Assembly (NCBI RefSeq): GCF_004138325.1
Contig: NZ_SBLB01000003.1
Coordinates: 372,001 to 436,000 of the forward strand
Origin: Spirosoma sordidisoli
GTDB taxonomy: Bacteria > Bacteroidota > Bacteroidia > Cytophagales > Spirosomataceae
Direction of reading: 5' to 3'
DNA: 64,000 bases
Shown here: piece after piece, positions 7,255 through 16,668 of the stretch
Layout: every line of letters begins with the position of its first letter
Numbering within the stretch: the stretch's first letter is position 1
Made by a program: the position numbers and the translations under genes
The notes under the pieces: generated by a model
Databases searched by the model: none
The model's input: only the letters and a program-made list of their open reading frames with translations
What the model was told of the DNA's origin: nothing

Positions 7255-9969
7255 CTATGAAAACAGCCCTAACTGCACTGATTCTTTATCTTCAGCTTCC
7301 GTACTGACCTGCGTACCGGAAGCCTCGGGCTGCTCTTTTTTCGGCAATTCACTGACTACTTTGGGAGGCAGGAGCTTTACTTCCTTAACTCGGGCAAAAG
7401 GCAGTTTGTTGCCCAACGCCTTCCAGCCACGGACCTCGATAAAGCCTTCCGGCTCCAGTACCATCTTCTCCAGCGGGCCCCGGTCTTTGACCTGATGCAC
7501 AATCTCGATTCGAGGATACCGATCAGCCGTGACTGCCAGGTTTTTAGAGCCTTTTGTATCGCCGATAAAGCTAAATTTTTTGTCCAGGGAGGTGGTCTCT
7601 ACCTTGAATCGTTTTACGTACCAGGACTTCTGGTTGGCTTCGTAGTAGATGGCCGACAACACCATATCCGGATCAAACTTCATCAGCACGGCAATATCGT
7701 TCGGTTCGTACCGGTTGGTCAGGTCAAAGCTGGTCAGTTCATACTGGCCATCTTTATACACGACCAGAATACTATCCTTGGCGTCAAAATTACCCAGCAG
7801 CCTACCCCGCTCGTCGCGGTTGAGCCGGCCCAGATGCTCGTCATACCAGATATCGACTCCGCCAAGCGTCGACGTACCCGCTGTCTTCTGAACGATTTTT
7901 CGAACCGGATATTTGGTCAGGATATTTCCTTGTGCCGAGCGGTTCTTGATGCCGACCGTTGCGAAGTTATAATCAAACTGCTTGATCTTCGCTGAGCTCT
8001 GGGCCGTCAGGTTAACCGTAATCACTTCGGCTTCCCCGTTATCGTTGGCACTGAAATAGGTTATCTTCGACTTTGGGTTACCCATGGTCAGGTCGTACTC
8101 CCGATCGCGGGTGACGCCCGTAACCGGAAACCGTTTGGCCATCGAAATACCCGATTTACTGTCCAGATAAACCATGTTGTAGATCTTCCGCTCGTCGGCT
8201 TTTTTAAACACCGACACGTAAACAATATCCTTGCCAACAAAGACCTTCTCCTGAATTTTGGTAACAACGCATTTGCCATCCCGCCTGAACACAATGATAT
8301 CGTCGATATCGGAACAGTCGCTGACGTATTCGTCTTTCTTCAGCCCGTACCCGATAAACCCGCCTTCACGGTCTACGTACAGTTTCTGGTTAGCAGCGGC
8401 TACGACGCTGGCCGCAATGGTGTTGAAAGCCCGGATTTCGGTTTTGCGCTCGCGTCCTTTGCCGTACTTCTTCTGCAGTTCCTTGTAATAGGCAACGGCA
8501 TAGCGGGTGATATTGGCCAGGTTATCGTTGGTTTCTTCCAGTTCCTGCTCCAGCCGGCGCATCAGTTCGTCGGCCTTGAAACCGTCATACTTCGAAATCC
8601 GCTTGATCTTTATCTCCGTCAGCCGGATCAGGTCATCTTCGGTGATCTCGCGGTAGAACTGTTTCTTAAATGGTTTGAGCGCCTTATCGATCGTTGACAG
8701 TACAGCCTCGAACGTCTCGCACTCCTCGATTTTGCGGTAGATGCGGTTCTCGATGAATATCTTCTCCAGCGAGCTGTACAGCAACCGCTCCATAAGTTCA
8801 CCCCGCCGGATCTCCAGCTCCCGCTGCAGCAGCTGTACCGTCTGGTGGGTATTGACCCGCAGAATATCCGTTACGCTGACAAAATGGGGTTTATCGCCAA
8901 TGATGACACAGGCGTTGGGCGAGATGCTGACCTCGCAGTCGGTGAAGGCGTATAGCGCATCGATGGTCACGTCGGGCGAAACCCCGGGTTGCAGATGCAC
9001 CAGAATTTCAACGTCGCGGGCGGTATTGTCGATGACAGCCGCCACGTTCCGGCTGGGGGCTTTGATGCGTATCTTGCCGAGTTCGGCCGCCTTGACGATC
9101 GACTCGATGAGCTGCGAGGTGGTGACCCCGAATGGCACATCCCGAATGGCGAGTGTCTTTTTATCGACCTCTTCGATCCGGGCCCGTACGCGCACTTTAC
9201 CGCCCCGGTGGCCATCGTTGTAGTTGCTGACGTCGATGAGTCCACCCGTCTGAAAGTCGGGGAACAGCGATACGGGTTTATCTTTCAGGATCTGAATCGA
9301 AGCGTCGATCAGCTCGTTGAAATTGTGGGGCAGAATCTTGGTTGAGAGGCCGACCGCAATTCCTTCCACGCCCTGCGCCAGCAGCAGCGGGAACTTGACA
9401 GGCAGCGTTACCGGCTCTTTCTTACGACCATCGTAGCTAAGCTGCCACTCGGTCGTTTTATCGTTATAGATGGCATCGAGCGCAAACTTCGACAAGCGGA
9501 CTTCGATATAACGGGGGGCGGCCGCGCCATCGCCCGTGCGCACGTCTCCCCAGCTGCCCTGCGTATCGAACAGGAGCTCTTTCTGACCGATATTGACCAG
9601 CGCTTCGCCAATCGACGCATCGCCGTGGGGGTGGAACTGCATCGTCTGCCCGATGACGTTGGCGACCTTGTTGAAACGCCCGTCGTCCATTTCTTTCAGG
9701 GCGTGCAGGATACGTCGCTGTACGGGCTTCAGCCCATCTTCTACTGCGGGGACAGCCCGCTCCAGAATAACATACGAGGCATAATCCAGGAAATAGTTTT
9801 CATACAGTCCTGATACGACCGTCTGGTCATGCAGAACTTCTTCCGGTGTGTTGGTTGGCTGGTCATCAGGGTCGGTGTCGTCGGCCAGCGGTACGCTTCC
9901 GTCCGGTTGGCTGTCACTGGCGGGCAGCCGGAATTCCTCCATCGGTTCCTGATTTTCTTCGTTCATCAT
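7255..9969 (-). CDS. parC: DNA topoisomerase IV subunit A
   Basis: The 904-residue protein has the DNA gyrase/topoisomerase IV A fold: winged-helix and tower region starting FLDYASYVILERAVP at 60-74, the HPHGDASIGEAL segment near 113-124 and the catalytic tyrosine Y154 in APRYIEVRLS, followed by a coiled-coil gate (about 390-500) and a degenerate C-terminal beta-propeller without a GyrA box. It cuts and passes DNA duplexes to unlink daughter chromosomes together with ParE, whose gene is not in the window. The first ~45 residues are an acidic disordered tail. ATG at 9969 or the next ATG at 9966 could be the start. Confidence 0.95.
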   Translation of the reverse strand: MMNEENQEPMEEFRLPASDSQPDGSVPLADDTDPDDQPTNTPEEVLHDQTVVSGLYENYFLDYASYVILERAVPAVEDGLKPVQRRILHALKEMDDGRFNKVANVIGQTMQFHPHGDASIGEALVNIGQKELLFDTQGSWGDVRTGDGAAAPRYIEVRLSKFALDAIYNDKTTEWQLSYDGRKKEPVTLPVKFPLLLAQGVEGIAVGLSTKILPHNFNELIDASIQILKDKPVSLFPDFQTGGLIDVSNYNDGHRGGKVRVRARIEEVDKKTLAIRDVPFGVTTSQLIESIVKAAELGKIRIKAPSRNVAAVIDNTARDVEILVHLQPGVSPDVTIDALYAFTDCEVSISPNACVIIGDKPHFVSVTDILRVNTHQTVQLLQRELEIRRGELMERLLYSSLEKIFIENRIYRKIEECETFEAVLSTIDKALKPFKKQFYREITEDDLIRLTEIKIKRISKYDGFKADELMRRLEQELEETNDNLANITRYAVAYYKELQKKYGKGRERKTEIRAFNTIAASVVAAANQKLYVDREGGFIGYGLKKDEYVSDCSDIDDIIVFRRDGKCVVTKIQEKVFVGKDIVYVSVFKKADERKIYNMVYLDSKSGISMAKRFPVTGVTRDREYDLTMGNPKSKITYFSANDNGEAEVITVNLTAQSSAKIKQFDYNFATVGIKNRSAQGNILTKYPVRKIVQKTAGTSTLGGVDIWYDEHLGRLNRDERGRLLGNFDAKDSILVVYKDGQYELTSFDLTNRYEPNDIAVLMKFDPDMVLSAIYYEANQKSWYVKRFKVETTSLDKKFSFIGDTKGSKNLAVTADRYPRIEIVHQVKDRGPLEKMVLEPEGFIEVRGWKALGNKLPFARVKEVKLLPPKVVSELPKKEQPEASGTQVSTEAEDKESVQLGLFS

Positions 9970-10091
9970 GAATTGCTACACTACTGTTTCAGTGGATAAA
10001 AAGGCGGGCTGACCAACCGATCTTCACTGGTGTTTGGTCTCTTAAAGATACAAAAAAAACGGGATATACGTGCGTTTTAGGCGGTTTTTGT

Positions 10092-11378
10092 CTACCGGCC
10101 CGTAGTCAGCTGCGTCAGCAGCCAGGTGGTTGCTTTTTCGGTTTGTTCGGGGTAGGTCCAGTGGCCGGTATCGCGGTAGAGCTCCAGCTGTTTGGCGCCC
10201 GGAATAACGTTATAGGCCGCGTACATGGAGGTTGGCGGGCAGGTTTCGTCGTTGTAGCCCCACGAATAATAGCCTGGCACCTTTACCAGCCGCGCGAAGT
10301 TGACGACATCGTAGTAGCCGGTGGTTTTGATCCGGTCGGGTTTATTATTGAAGGCCAGATTGTCGCCGGCAAACAGATGGGGCCACCCCCCAGCCCGGCC
10401 GTTCAGGTACCCCGTTACGTCGCATAGCGCGGGGTAATAAGCCGCCAGCCACCTGACCCGGCTGTCGAGTCCAGCCGTAATGATCGATAGCGCGCCCCCC
10501 TGGCTCCCGCCGGTAATGCCCAGGTTCTGCCCGTCGTATTGGGGCATGGCCGCCAGGAAGTCGACGGCCCGTACGCAGCCCAGGTAGACCCGCTTGTAAT
10601 AGTACCGATCCGGATCGTCGAGGTTGGCGGCCTGGTACCCGTTGAGCGCCCCCCGGCTGAGGTTGTCATACACCGCAGGATCCATGGTAACCGGCACTCC
10701 GTGGATGCCGACCTCCAGGGTAATAAACCCTTTTTCGGCTTCGGCAATCATACCGCCGTAGGGCCGCACGCCCGCCCCCGGTACCCGCAGAATGGCCGGG
10801 TACTTCCCTTCTTTTTTGGGAACGCACAGAATGCCGTAAAAGCGGGAGTTGTTTATGTTTTGCAGACTCAGGTGGTATACGTTTGTTCGTTCGGTGCAGC
10901 GTTCGGGCAGGAGCGTCATACGCGCATCGACGGGAATCCTGGCCAGATCGGCCTTTGCTTTTTCCCAGAACGCCTGGAAGTCGGCGGGGTTAGCTACGGT
11001 AGGCTTGATGGTGAGCGGCTCAAAACCAGCCGTCGCCATGCCGCGGTATTCCTTACCGTCGATCTCTACCGTGGCCACGCACCGCAGGAAGCCAGCCGTT
11101 TTCATAGTTCCGCCGGTTACGACTACCGGTTTATCAGTCAGGGTAATGGTTTCGGTCTGGGTCGGCGGCATTTTTTCGGGGCCGACCTCATAGCGCATTT
11201 TGGTGCCTTTCAGCGGTTCGTTTTCCCGGTAGGCGGTAATGGTAAACCGAACGGGTTCGCCGGTCTTATAGAGCCAGTCGGTATGGTCAGGGGTAACGAC
11301 CAGCTTGACCAGGCGTTCGGCGGGTTGCGCCACCAGTTTGGTGGAGATCAATACAAGCAGCAGTAAACAACGTTTCAT
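10092..11378 (-). CDS. secreted acetylxylan esterase/cephalosporin-C deacetylase-like hydrolase
   Basis: I place the start at MKRCLLLLVLISTKLVAQ (11378), which gives a clean signal peptide; an upstream ATG at 11420 would bury it. After a beta-sandwich-like N-terminal part (about residues 20-130), the alpha/beta-hydrolase domain shows the nucleophile motif GGSQGG, a late Asp-containing segment (GYNDETCPP) and the histidine of DTGHWTYP, as in AXE1 (CE7) esterases. These remove acetyl groups from xylan-type sugars. It is likely periplasmic. Substrate is not determined by the sequence. Confidence 0.87.
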   Translation of the reverse strand: MKRCLLLLVLISTKLVAQPAERLVKLVVTPDHTDWLYKTGEPVRFTITAYRENEPLKGTKMRYEVGPEKMPPTQTETITLTDKPVVVTGGTMKTAGFLRCVATVEIDGKEYRGMATAGFEPLTIKPTVANPADFQAFWEKAKADLARIPVDARMTLLPERCTERTNVYHLSLQNINNSRFYGILCVPKKEGKYPAILRVPGAGVRPYGGMIAEAEKGFITLEVGIHGVPVTMDPAVYDNLSRGALNGYQAANLDDPDRYYYKRVYLGCVRAVDFLAAMPQYDGQNLGITGGSQGGALSIITAGLDSRVRWLAAYYPALCDVTGYLNGRAGGWPHLFAGDNLAFNNKPDRIKTTGYYDVVNFARLVKVPGYYSWGYNDETCPPTSMYAAYNVIPGAKQLELYRDTGHWTYPEQTEKATTWLLTQLTTGR

Positions 11379-11476
11379 AAGCGCATGACAGCTATTCGTG
11401 GGAGAAGGATTCAGGGGCATAAGTAGCCGGGCAGCTCTGCCTACTGAGCCACCTGACTACTTTTCAGGATAAGACA

Positions 11477-12703
11477 TTAAACGACCGGGATCAACGCTTT
11501 TCGGCGGCTTAGCTGCAGGTTGACCAGGCAGCGAATCAGCAGGGCCATCGGGAAAAGAATATCAACGCCCCCCGGCACCTTCGACACCACCATGCCGACC
11601 AGGATCAGCACAGCGGTCAGACCGAAATAAACGGATCGCCGGCGGGCTGTGGTACCCGGCCCGGTAGCCCAGTAGATGAGTGGCATATGAAGCGGCATCA
11701 GCCACAGCAAGGTCGGATTCCAGGCCGTAACGCCGTGGTCAGTGCCGACCCAGAGCAAAAACAAAAACCAGCCCAGCACCCCGGCCGTACCGAACAACAG
11801 CCTGTCGAGCCAGCGATCGACCCGCCCCCGCTGGTAGCGACGAATGGTAAAGAACGTCAGTCCGATGGTCAGGAAAGCAAAGACAACATTCGGGTCGAAG
11901 ATGAACGGGACTTCCTTTTTTACCGTATTCGGCGCCTGGTACAAGGTGGTGTCGGATGCCACCAACGGCACAACCTGACCATTGGCCTGGCGGACGGTGG
12001 ACCGGGCCAGCTGATCATGCACCTGGTCGGGCAGATACATGGCCTGCCAGCCCGTGGTGATTACGTCGGCGGGGGTTCCCAGGGCCAGGTTCATCCCCAG
12101 CTGCGCCCAGGGTTTCTCGCCCAGGTAGTCATTCATCCAGTCGCGGTACGATTTACCGGTCGATCGGGTGCGGGTGGGCACCGTCAGACTATCCCCACAG
12201 ACCTGAGCGATTTTGTCGCGGGGGCGGGTGGCGCAGTTGTCATAATAGAACTTGTACTGGTAGGTACGATTTTCGGGCTGATAGTTTTCCATCAGCAGAT
12301 TGAACAGCTGCTGACGCTGTGCGGCAGACAGATTCAGTACCTGTTCGCGCAGGGTGCGGTGTTCGATCTGGTACTCGTACATCATGGCATAGATGTCGGT
12401 TACCGAGATGGTATACGGCAGCGTGCCCCGCAAAAACTTGACGTAAAAGTTATCGGTCCGGAAATCGAAGGTTCCCCAGCCGAAGATACGCTCCTGCCCC
12501 ACCCCCGGATCATAGACCCGAATAGCGGTATGGCCAAAGCTGGAATACAACTCCGAACCGGGCGACACCGTTATCAGACTAATCCGGGCGGCAGGTGTCA
12601 GCGTCTGACCGCGGGCTTCGATCGGCCCCAGCCCGTTCAGCACCCATAGTCCGGTCAGGACCACGGTCGTGAGCAGCCAGCTCCACTTATTCGTCTTCTT
12701 CAT
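11477..12703 (-). CDS. DUF4105 (Lnb-type) membrane-anchored protein
   Basis: Starting at MKKTNKWSW (12703) the product has a signal anchor, then a periplasmic DUF4105 domain with the conserved SELYSSFGHTAIRV (His58) and YYDNCATRPRD (Cys157) segments, and a C-terminal block of about five membrane helices beginning near residue 262. DUF4105 proteins have a papain/NlpC-like core; His and Cys are placed like a catalytic pair, but the substrate is unknown. The last residues of the upstream rsmI gene overlap the start of this gene by 17 bp, so the two are translationally coupled. Confidence 0.87.
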   Translation of the reverse strand: MKKTNKWSWLLTTVVLTGLWVLNGLGPIEARGQTLTPAARISLITVSPGSELYSSFGHTAIRVYDPGVGQERIFGWGTFDFRTDNFYVKFLRGTLPYTISVTDIYAMMYEYQIEHRTLREQVLNLSAAQRQQLFNLLMENYQPENRTYQYKFYYDNCATRPRDKIAQVCGDSLTVPTRTRSTGKSYRDWMNDYLGEKPWAQLGMNLALGTPADVITTGWQAMYLPDQVHDQLARSTVRQANGQVVPLVASDTTLYQAPNTVKKEVPFIFDPNVVFAFLTIGLTFFTIRRYQRGRVDRWLDRLLFGTAGVLGWFLFLLWVGTDHGVTAWNPTLLWLMPLHMPLIYWATGPGTTARRRSVYFGLTAVLILVGMVVSKVPGGVDILFPMALLIRCLVNLQLSRRKALIPVV

Positions 12704-13415
12704 CGTTGTCGGGTTCTCGGCGGCCTGCTCCCTTTTTTTCTTTCTTACCTGTTTGACCCTGTACGCAAATAACGAGTTCACCTTTTACCGTTTTTTCGGC
12801 AAAATACGCAATTAGTTCGGACAACGGCCCGCGTCGGTTTTCTTCGAACAGCTTGGTCAGTTCGCGCGACACGCTGGCGGGCCGATCAGGTCCGAACACC
12901 TCAGCAAACTGCCCCAGGGTTTTCAGCAGCCGGTGGGGCGATTCATAAAAGACCATAGTGCGCTCCTCACCGGCCAGTTCGGCCAGGCGCGTCTGTCTTC
13001 CTTTTTTGTGCGGCAGAAACCCCTCGAAGGTAAACCGGTCGTTGGGCAGACCGGAGTTGACCAGGGCCGGTATGAAGGCCGTGGGGCCCGGCAGGCATTC
13101 GACCGGAATATCGTGCTGGATACAGGCGCGGACCAATAAAAAGCCAGGGTCCGAAATTCCGGGTGTACCCGCATCCGATACCAGGGCGAAGGTCTTGCCT
13201 TCCTTAAGCTGGTTGACGAGTCGCTGTACGGTCTGGTGTTCGTTAAAAATATGGTAGCTGTGCAGCGGCTTGCTGATGCCCAGATGCCGGAGCAGCACCC
13301 CCGATGTGCGCGTATCTTCGGCCAGAATGGCATCGACTTGCTGCAGGACTTTGATGCCCCGCAGGGTAATGTCGTCCAGATTGCCGATCGGGGTTGGTAC
13401 AAGGTAGAGTTTCAT
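12687..13415 (-). CDS. rsmI: 16S rRNA 2'-O-ribose C1402 methyltransferase
   Basis: The protein (242 aa from the ATG at 13415) has the SAM-dependent tetrapyrrole-methylase-like fold of RsmI: YLVPTPIGNLDDITLRG at the N-terminus, EDTRTSGVLLRHLGI, VSDAGTPGISDPG and VFYESPHRL. It methylates the ribose of C1402 in 16S rRNA. The upstream ATG at 13484 adds 23 residues not found in the family, so I prefer the inner start. The C-terminal tail is Lys/Glu-rich and overlaps the start of the DUF4105 gene. Confidence 0.94.
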   Translation of the reverse strand: MKLYLVPTPIGNLDDITLRGIKVLQQVDAILAEDTRTSGVLLRHLGISKPLHSYHIFNEHQTVQRLVNQLKEGKTFALVSDAGTPGISDPGFLLVRACIQHDIPVECLPGPTAFIPALVNSGLPNDRFTFEGFLPHKKGRQTRLAELAGEERTMVFYESPHRLLKTLGQFAEVFGPDRPASVSRELTKLFEENRRGPLSELIAYFAEKTVKGELVICVQGQTGKKEKKGAGRREPDNDEEDE

Positions 13416-13476
13416 GGTCAGAAGCGAACGCGCTGAAGAGTGAATGGCAGGTAATACCGGCAGGGGGCTCCCGCCC

Positions 13477-13731
13477 TTACCCACTCACCCGTTCATGAAG
13501 CAGGGCATCGATAGCCGCGGCCAGTTTGTGGTCTTTGTCGGTAACCGTGTTCCCCGCATCGTGGGTCGACAGCCGGATCGTGACCTGATTATAGACGTTC
13601 GACCACCAGGGATGGTGATTCATTGTTTCGGCCAGCAGCGCTACGCGGGTCATGAACGCGAAGGCTTCGGAGAAGTCAGCAAACGTAAAGTCGCGGGTGA
13701 GTTGGTTATCGGCTTCGGTCCACATACGCAT
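13477..13731 (-). CDS. phhB: pterin-4a-carbinolamine dehydratase
   Basis: The 84-residue protein has the family signature [16 protein letters not shown] (residues 35-50; catalytic His39 and His40) and [14 protein letters not shown] (His57). It dehydrates 4a-hydroxytetrahydrobiopterin during recycling of the pterin cofactor. Length fits, though the first strand is shorter than in the usual ~95-aa enzymes. It is the last host gene before the integrated element and is oriented away from it. Confidence 0.9.
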   Translation of the reverse strand: MRMWTEADNQLTRDFTFADFSEAFAFMTRVALLAETMNHHPWWSNVYNQVTIRLSTHDAGNTVTDKDHKLAAAIDALLHERVSG

Positions 13732-13785
13732 TGAGCAGGGTTGATTTAGGCAAAAGTGAGCCGAATTTGGCGCAAAAGGAAATAA

Positions 13786-13814
13786 AAAAGCCCCAACCTG
13801 AGGCTGGGGCTTTT
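13786..13814. terminator. bidirectional hairpin terminator
   Basis: A perfect 10-bp stem (AAAAGCCCCA at 13786-13795 with TGGGGCTTTT at 13805-13814) closes a 9-base loop, with A-runs on one side and T-runs on the other, so it can stop transcripts from both sides. It separates the host genes from the integrase. Confidence 0.85.
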
Positions 13815-13859
13815 GCAGAGAGGAAGAGACTAGAGAGAACCCATCTGGTTTTCCAGTCC

Positions 13860-13904
13860 TACCCCATAAGTACGTCAGCGCATTAGATTCCTTTGTATGG
13901 GGTA
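13860..13904. other. inverted repeat next to the integrase, possible att core or operator
   Basis: TACCCCATA at 13860-13868 and its exact reverse complement TATGGGGTA at 13896-13904 flank 27 bp, 47 bp before the integrase start codon. Integrase binding arms or an int operator are both possible. The matching right-end copy would lie outside the window. Confidence 0.35.
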
Positions 13905-13950
13905 AGGATAAGCCCCATCGTGAGCGTAAAAATTATAACCCGGTTATACC

Positions 13951-15207
13951 ATGCCTTCCGTTAAAATCCTGCAGCATCCCAACAAGACCTATAAAGATGG
14001 CACCGTGCCGATCATGCTGCGCGTCATCCTGCCGGGCGAGAAAGCCTTTCGGGTACTCGACCGCATCAACCCCAAACACTGGAACGAAAAGCAACACTGC
14101 GTCCGGGCGACGCATCCCGACTACCGGCTCATCAACGAGCGGCTGGACGTGGCCCGGCGCACCGCCGAGAACCTGATCCGTACCACTCCAGGCATCACAG
14201 CGCGGCAGGCGGTGGGCAGCGACCCCATCGAAGAGCCCAAGCCTGTTACTGTGCCGGGTCTACTGGCCTGGGGCAAGCAGTACACCGACGCCCGGCGCGA
14301 CGGCCGCCAGCTGCGCACCGCCGAGAAATACGACGGGCACCTGACGGTTATCGGTCTGTACCTGGCCAGCATCAACCGGCAGGACATCCCGCTGGATGAG
14401 GTAGACGACAGCTTCGTGACGGGCTGGCGACGCTGGGAGGTGAGTGAGCGCGGCAACAGCCCCAACACCATCGCCAAGCGGTTCGACTTCATCAAGACCC
14501 TGTTACATTCAGCGCATCGCCGGGGTGTCATCAGCGTCTGGCCATGTCCGGACAGTAAGGTAGCCGAGGTAAGAACCCGAAAGCCCCGGCTCACCAGGGC
14601 GCAGCTGGATGTCTTACGGGATGCGTCCCTGCCCGACCGGCTGGCGGTGAGCCGCGACTGTTTTCTCTTGCAGTACTATCTCTACGGGGCCAGGATCAGC
14701 GACGTGCTGCAGCTGCAGGCGTCGAACATCAGCCACGTCGATGGCGAGGGTCGGGCGGTGGTCGGCTTTGTTGAGCAGAAGACCGGGGCGGTGCGTACCA
14801 TCCGGCTCCACGCCGAGGCCACTACCCTGCTGCAATCCTACCGGGCCAGGCATACGCCGGGCTATCCATTTCTGCTGCCGCTGGTGCGCTTCACGGCCGA
14901 TCCGACATGGTCGGCCAATGAGCATCGTAAGTTTCTCAACAAAGCGGTGGAGTCGGCCAGTGCCAGGGTGAACAAGGACTTGAAGGACATCGCCAAAGCG
15001 TGTGGCTTCACGGTGCATCTGACTACGCACGTCGCCCGGCATACGTTCGCCCGGCTGGCCGACGAGACGGTTGCTGATAAGCGCAAGATTGCGGGGGCAC
15101 TGGGCCATACCCGTTTCGCCCAGACGGAGAACTATCTGGACGACCTGCGCCAGCAGGACATTGATGCCGCGATGGACGAGGTGTTTGCAGCCTTTCGGGG
15201 TAGATGA
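13951..15207 (+). CDS. tyrosine-type site-specific integrase
   Basis: The 418-residue protein has the Bacteroidota integrase layout: arm-binding domain (1-90), SAM-like core-binding domain (about 98-205) and catalytic domain (about 215-410). The catalytic set is visible: R248 in YGARISDVL, H360 and R363 in THVARHTFA, H386 in LGHTRF and nucleophile Y395 in TENYLDDL. It should insert and excise the element by strand exchange at att sites. It is next to the host terminator, as expected for an element end. The excisionase-like gene is far away at 49.9-50.1 kb. Confidence 0.95.
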   Translation: MPSVKILQHPNKTYKDGTVPIMLRVILPGEKAFRVLDRINPKHWNEKQHCVRATHPDYRLINERLDVARRTAENLIRTTPGITARQAVGSDPIEEPKPVTVPGLLAWGKQYTDARRDGRQLRTAEKYDGHLTVIGLYLASINRQDIPLDEVDDSFVTGWRRWEVSERGNSPNTIAKRFDFIKTLLHSAHRRGVISVWPCPDSKVAEVRTRKPRLTRAQLDVLRDASLPDRLAVSRDCFLLQYYLYGARISDVLQLQASNISHVDGEGRAVVGFVEQKTGAVRTIRLHAEATTLLQSYRARHTPGYPFLLPLVRFTADPTWSANEHRKFLNKAVESASARVNKDLKDIAKACGFTVHLTTHVARHTFARLADETVADKRKIAGALGHTRFAQTENYLDDLRQQDIDAAMDEVFAAFRGR

Positions 15208-15287
15208 GAGTATGGTTGGTGGTTTAATGGCGACTCCTGCACCCTCGTCAAGTCCCACCCTATCATGTTACCACAGTTGGAGCAGCA

Positions 15288-15443
15288 CTAGCCATAGCTT
15301 TCTTCGTCCATTCGTCGCATGGTGCTACACTTGGCGCAGTACGGACGCCAGCCAGGGTAGCCACCACCCTTGGTTGTTGCTTCCGCGATCATGGCCTTTC
15401 GCTGTTCGTCGTCCAGTCCTTCGTAGTAGGTTATTGATTTCAT
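15288..15443 (-). CDS. 51-aa CxxC protein, unknown
   Basis: This short frame begins with MKSITYYEGLDDEQR and contains WRPYCAKCSTMRRM, a single CxxC that could bind metal. Its ATG overlaps the stop of the upstream gene in an ATGA at 15440-15443, which supports real, coupled translation. It is the last gene of the leftward small-gene run. I do not recognise it. Confidence 0.6.
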   Translation of the reverse strand: MKSITYYEGLDDEQRKAMIAEATTKGGGYPGWRPYCAKCSTMRRMDEESYG

Positions 15444-15988
15444 GGTTTGGTAATTGTTTCGAGTGATTGAACGAACTTATCCAGGATGGTATGCACTTTG
15501 CACACTACCTCGTAGGGTGGTGCCGGGCGGTCGTTATACTGGTAGGTCTGCCACTGCCCCCATTCGTAGGGGCTCAGCTGGTCATGCAGCAGGGTCTTGA
15601 CCGACATCTCGGGCCGGTCCAGAAAGTGGCGCAGCTCATCGGCGTAGGCTACCGTATCGCTGGGTTTGCCCAGAGCGCGGAACTCGGCGACGATGCCAGC
15701 AAGAAAGGCCAGCAGCGTGTGGCGCGTCTGGCCGTCGAGGATGTACTTCTTGTATTTGTCGGGCTTCTTATAGCCGTTGACCACGTTATTGAGCAGGGTC
15801 GGGTAGCGCAGGTTCTCTCCCAGAACCTTGAGCTTGAGCTGTCTACTGGCAAGCAGCAGCAGCAGGGGGTCGGTATCGGTTGCTTGCATAGGGTGTCGGC
15901 TGACCACCGGGGAACAGTTGTCGGTTTGGTTTCTGTTCCCCGGTGAGGGAGATAGCGCGGTCAGGTGGTAGCGTTTGCGAGTTGCCAT
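15440..15988 (-). CDS. unknown element protein (182 aa)
   Basis: The product is not recognised. Residues after the inner ATG (15889) look well folded: a Leu-rich helix (LLLLLASRQLKLKVLG), NVVNGYKKPDKYKKYILDG and several amphipathic helices. The segment before it (MATRKRYHLTALSPSPGN...) is less protein-like and contains a 13-bp inverted repeat, so translation may start at 15889 instead. I keep 15988 because a GTTGA half-site (15991-15995) stands 2 bp before that ATG, as at other starts in this element. The next gene downstream overlaps by ATGA. Confidence 0.6.
   Translation of the reverse strand: MATRKRYHLTALSPSPGNRNQTDNCSPVVSRHPMQATDTDPLLLLLASRQLKLKVLGENLRYPTLLNNVVNGYKKPDKYKKYILDGQTRHTLLAFLAGIVAEFRALGKPSDTVAYADELRHFLDRPEMSVKTLLHDQLSPYEWGQWQTYQYNDRPAPPYEVVCKVHTILDKFVQSLETITKP
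15905..15945. repeat. perfect 13-bp inverted repeat (hairpin)
   Basis: CACCGGGGAACAG at 15905-15917 is mirrored by CTGTTCCCCGGTG at 15933-15945 around a 15-base loop. It lies just upstream of the inner start codon of the 15440-15988 gene and could hide or expose it in mRNA, or act as an operator. There is no T-run, so it is not a normal terminator. Confidence 0.55.
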
Positions 15989-15995
15989 AGGTTGA

Positions 15996-16664
15996 CTATG
16001 TCCACTGGTTTGACTGGCCTTCCAGAATACCCATCTCAATACAAATCTGACTGATTGCCGAGTCGAGCAAGATAGCCTGGCCCGTTGTCGTGCGGCCCCA
16101 CAGGTAGACACTGCCGCCATCAAGGACGGGATAGCCGGCAGCTTTTAGCTTGCGATACAGCCAGCCGGAGACGGCCCACCACTCGTAAACCTCGTACTCT
16201 TCGCCGGCCTCCATGTTGACCTCGTCGGTCGCGTCCAGGATGGTGATGCTGCCCCAGCTTTTAATGCCGAACACCTCACCCTTGAGGTCGAAATAATACT
16301 CGGCTACGGCTTCGCCATCCCGAATGTCAACGCCCTCGTCAGAGAGGAAAGCAGCCTCTTCGTTGGTTATCTCAAGGATGGTATCGCCGTCCTCGCCGTC
16401 CTCGTTAATGCGGTCGAAGTGCGCCTTGAACTCACCGCGCTCATCAAGATCAATGGTATAGCGAAATTGATTATCGGCTACCGTCTCGGGACCGATCAAG
16501 TTTTCGATGTCGTCGTAAGAGAAGGGCGCGTCGCCATCTTCGTGGCTCTTTTTGAGGATGTAGTCAACCATTGTATTCACATTGCAGAATACTTCACGGC
16601 CAACGAATTTACTTTTGATGTCTTGGTTGATGATACTGTTAACGTCACCTGTGTATGCAGACAT
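15996..16664 (-). CDS. conserved Bacteroidota mobile-element protein, function unknown
   Basis: The 222-residue acidic protein starts MSAYTGDVNS at 16664, directly behind a TCAAC double box. It has FVGREVFCNVNTMVDYIL with SYDDIENL near residues 20-55 and a C-terminal half with YEWWAVSGWLYRKLKAAGYPV, LWGRTTTGQAILLD and ISQICIEMGIL. From memory this C-terminal pattern (WGRT.GQAI.LD) is widespread in Bacteroidota plasmids, conjugative elements and phages, but no function has been given to it that I know of. Confidence 0.78.
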   Translation of the reverse strand: MSAYTGDVNSIINQDIKSKFVGREVFCNVNTMVDYILKKSHEDGDAPFSYDDIENLIGPETVADNQFRYTIDLDERGEFKAHFDRINEDGEDGDTILEITNEEAAFLSDEGVDIRDGEAVAEYYFDLKGEVFGIKSWGSITILDATDEVNMEAGEEYEVYEWWAVSGWLYRKLKAAGYPVLDGGSVYLWGRTTTGQAILLDSAISQICIEMGILEGQSNQWT

Positions 16665-16668
16665 GATA

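Noticed and set aside
13816..13950. tRNA end as integration site
   Set aside because: No T-loop or acceptor stem pattern could be formed from these bases.
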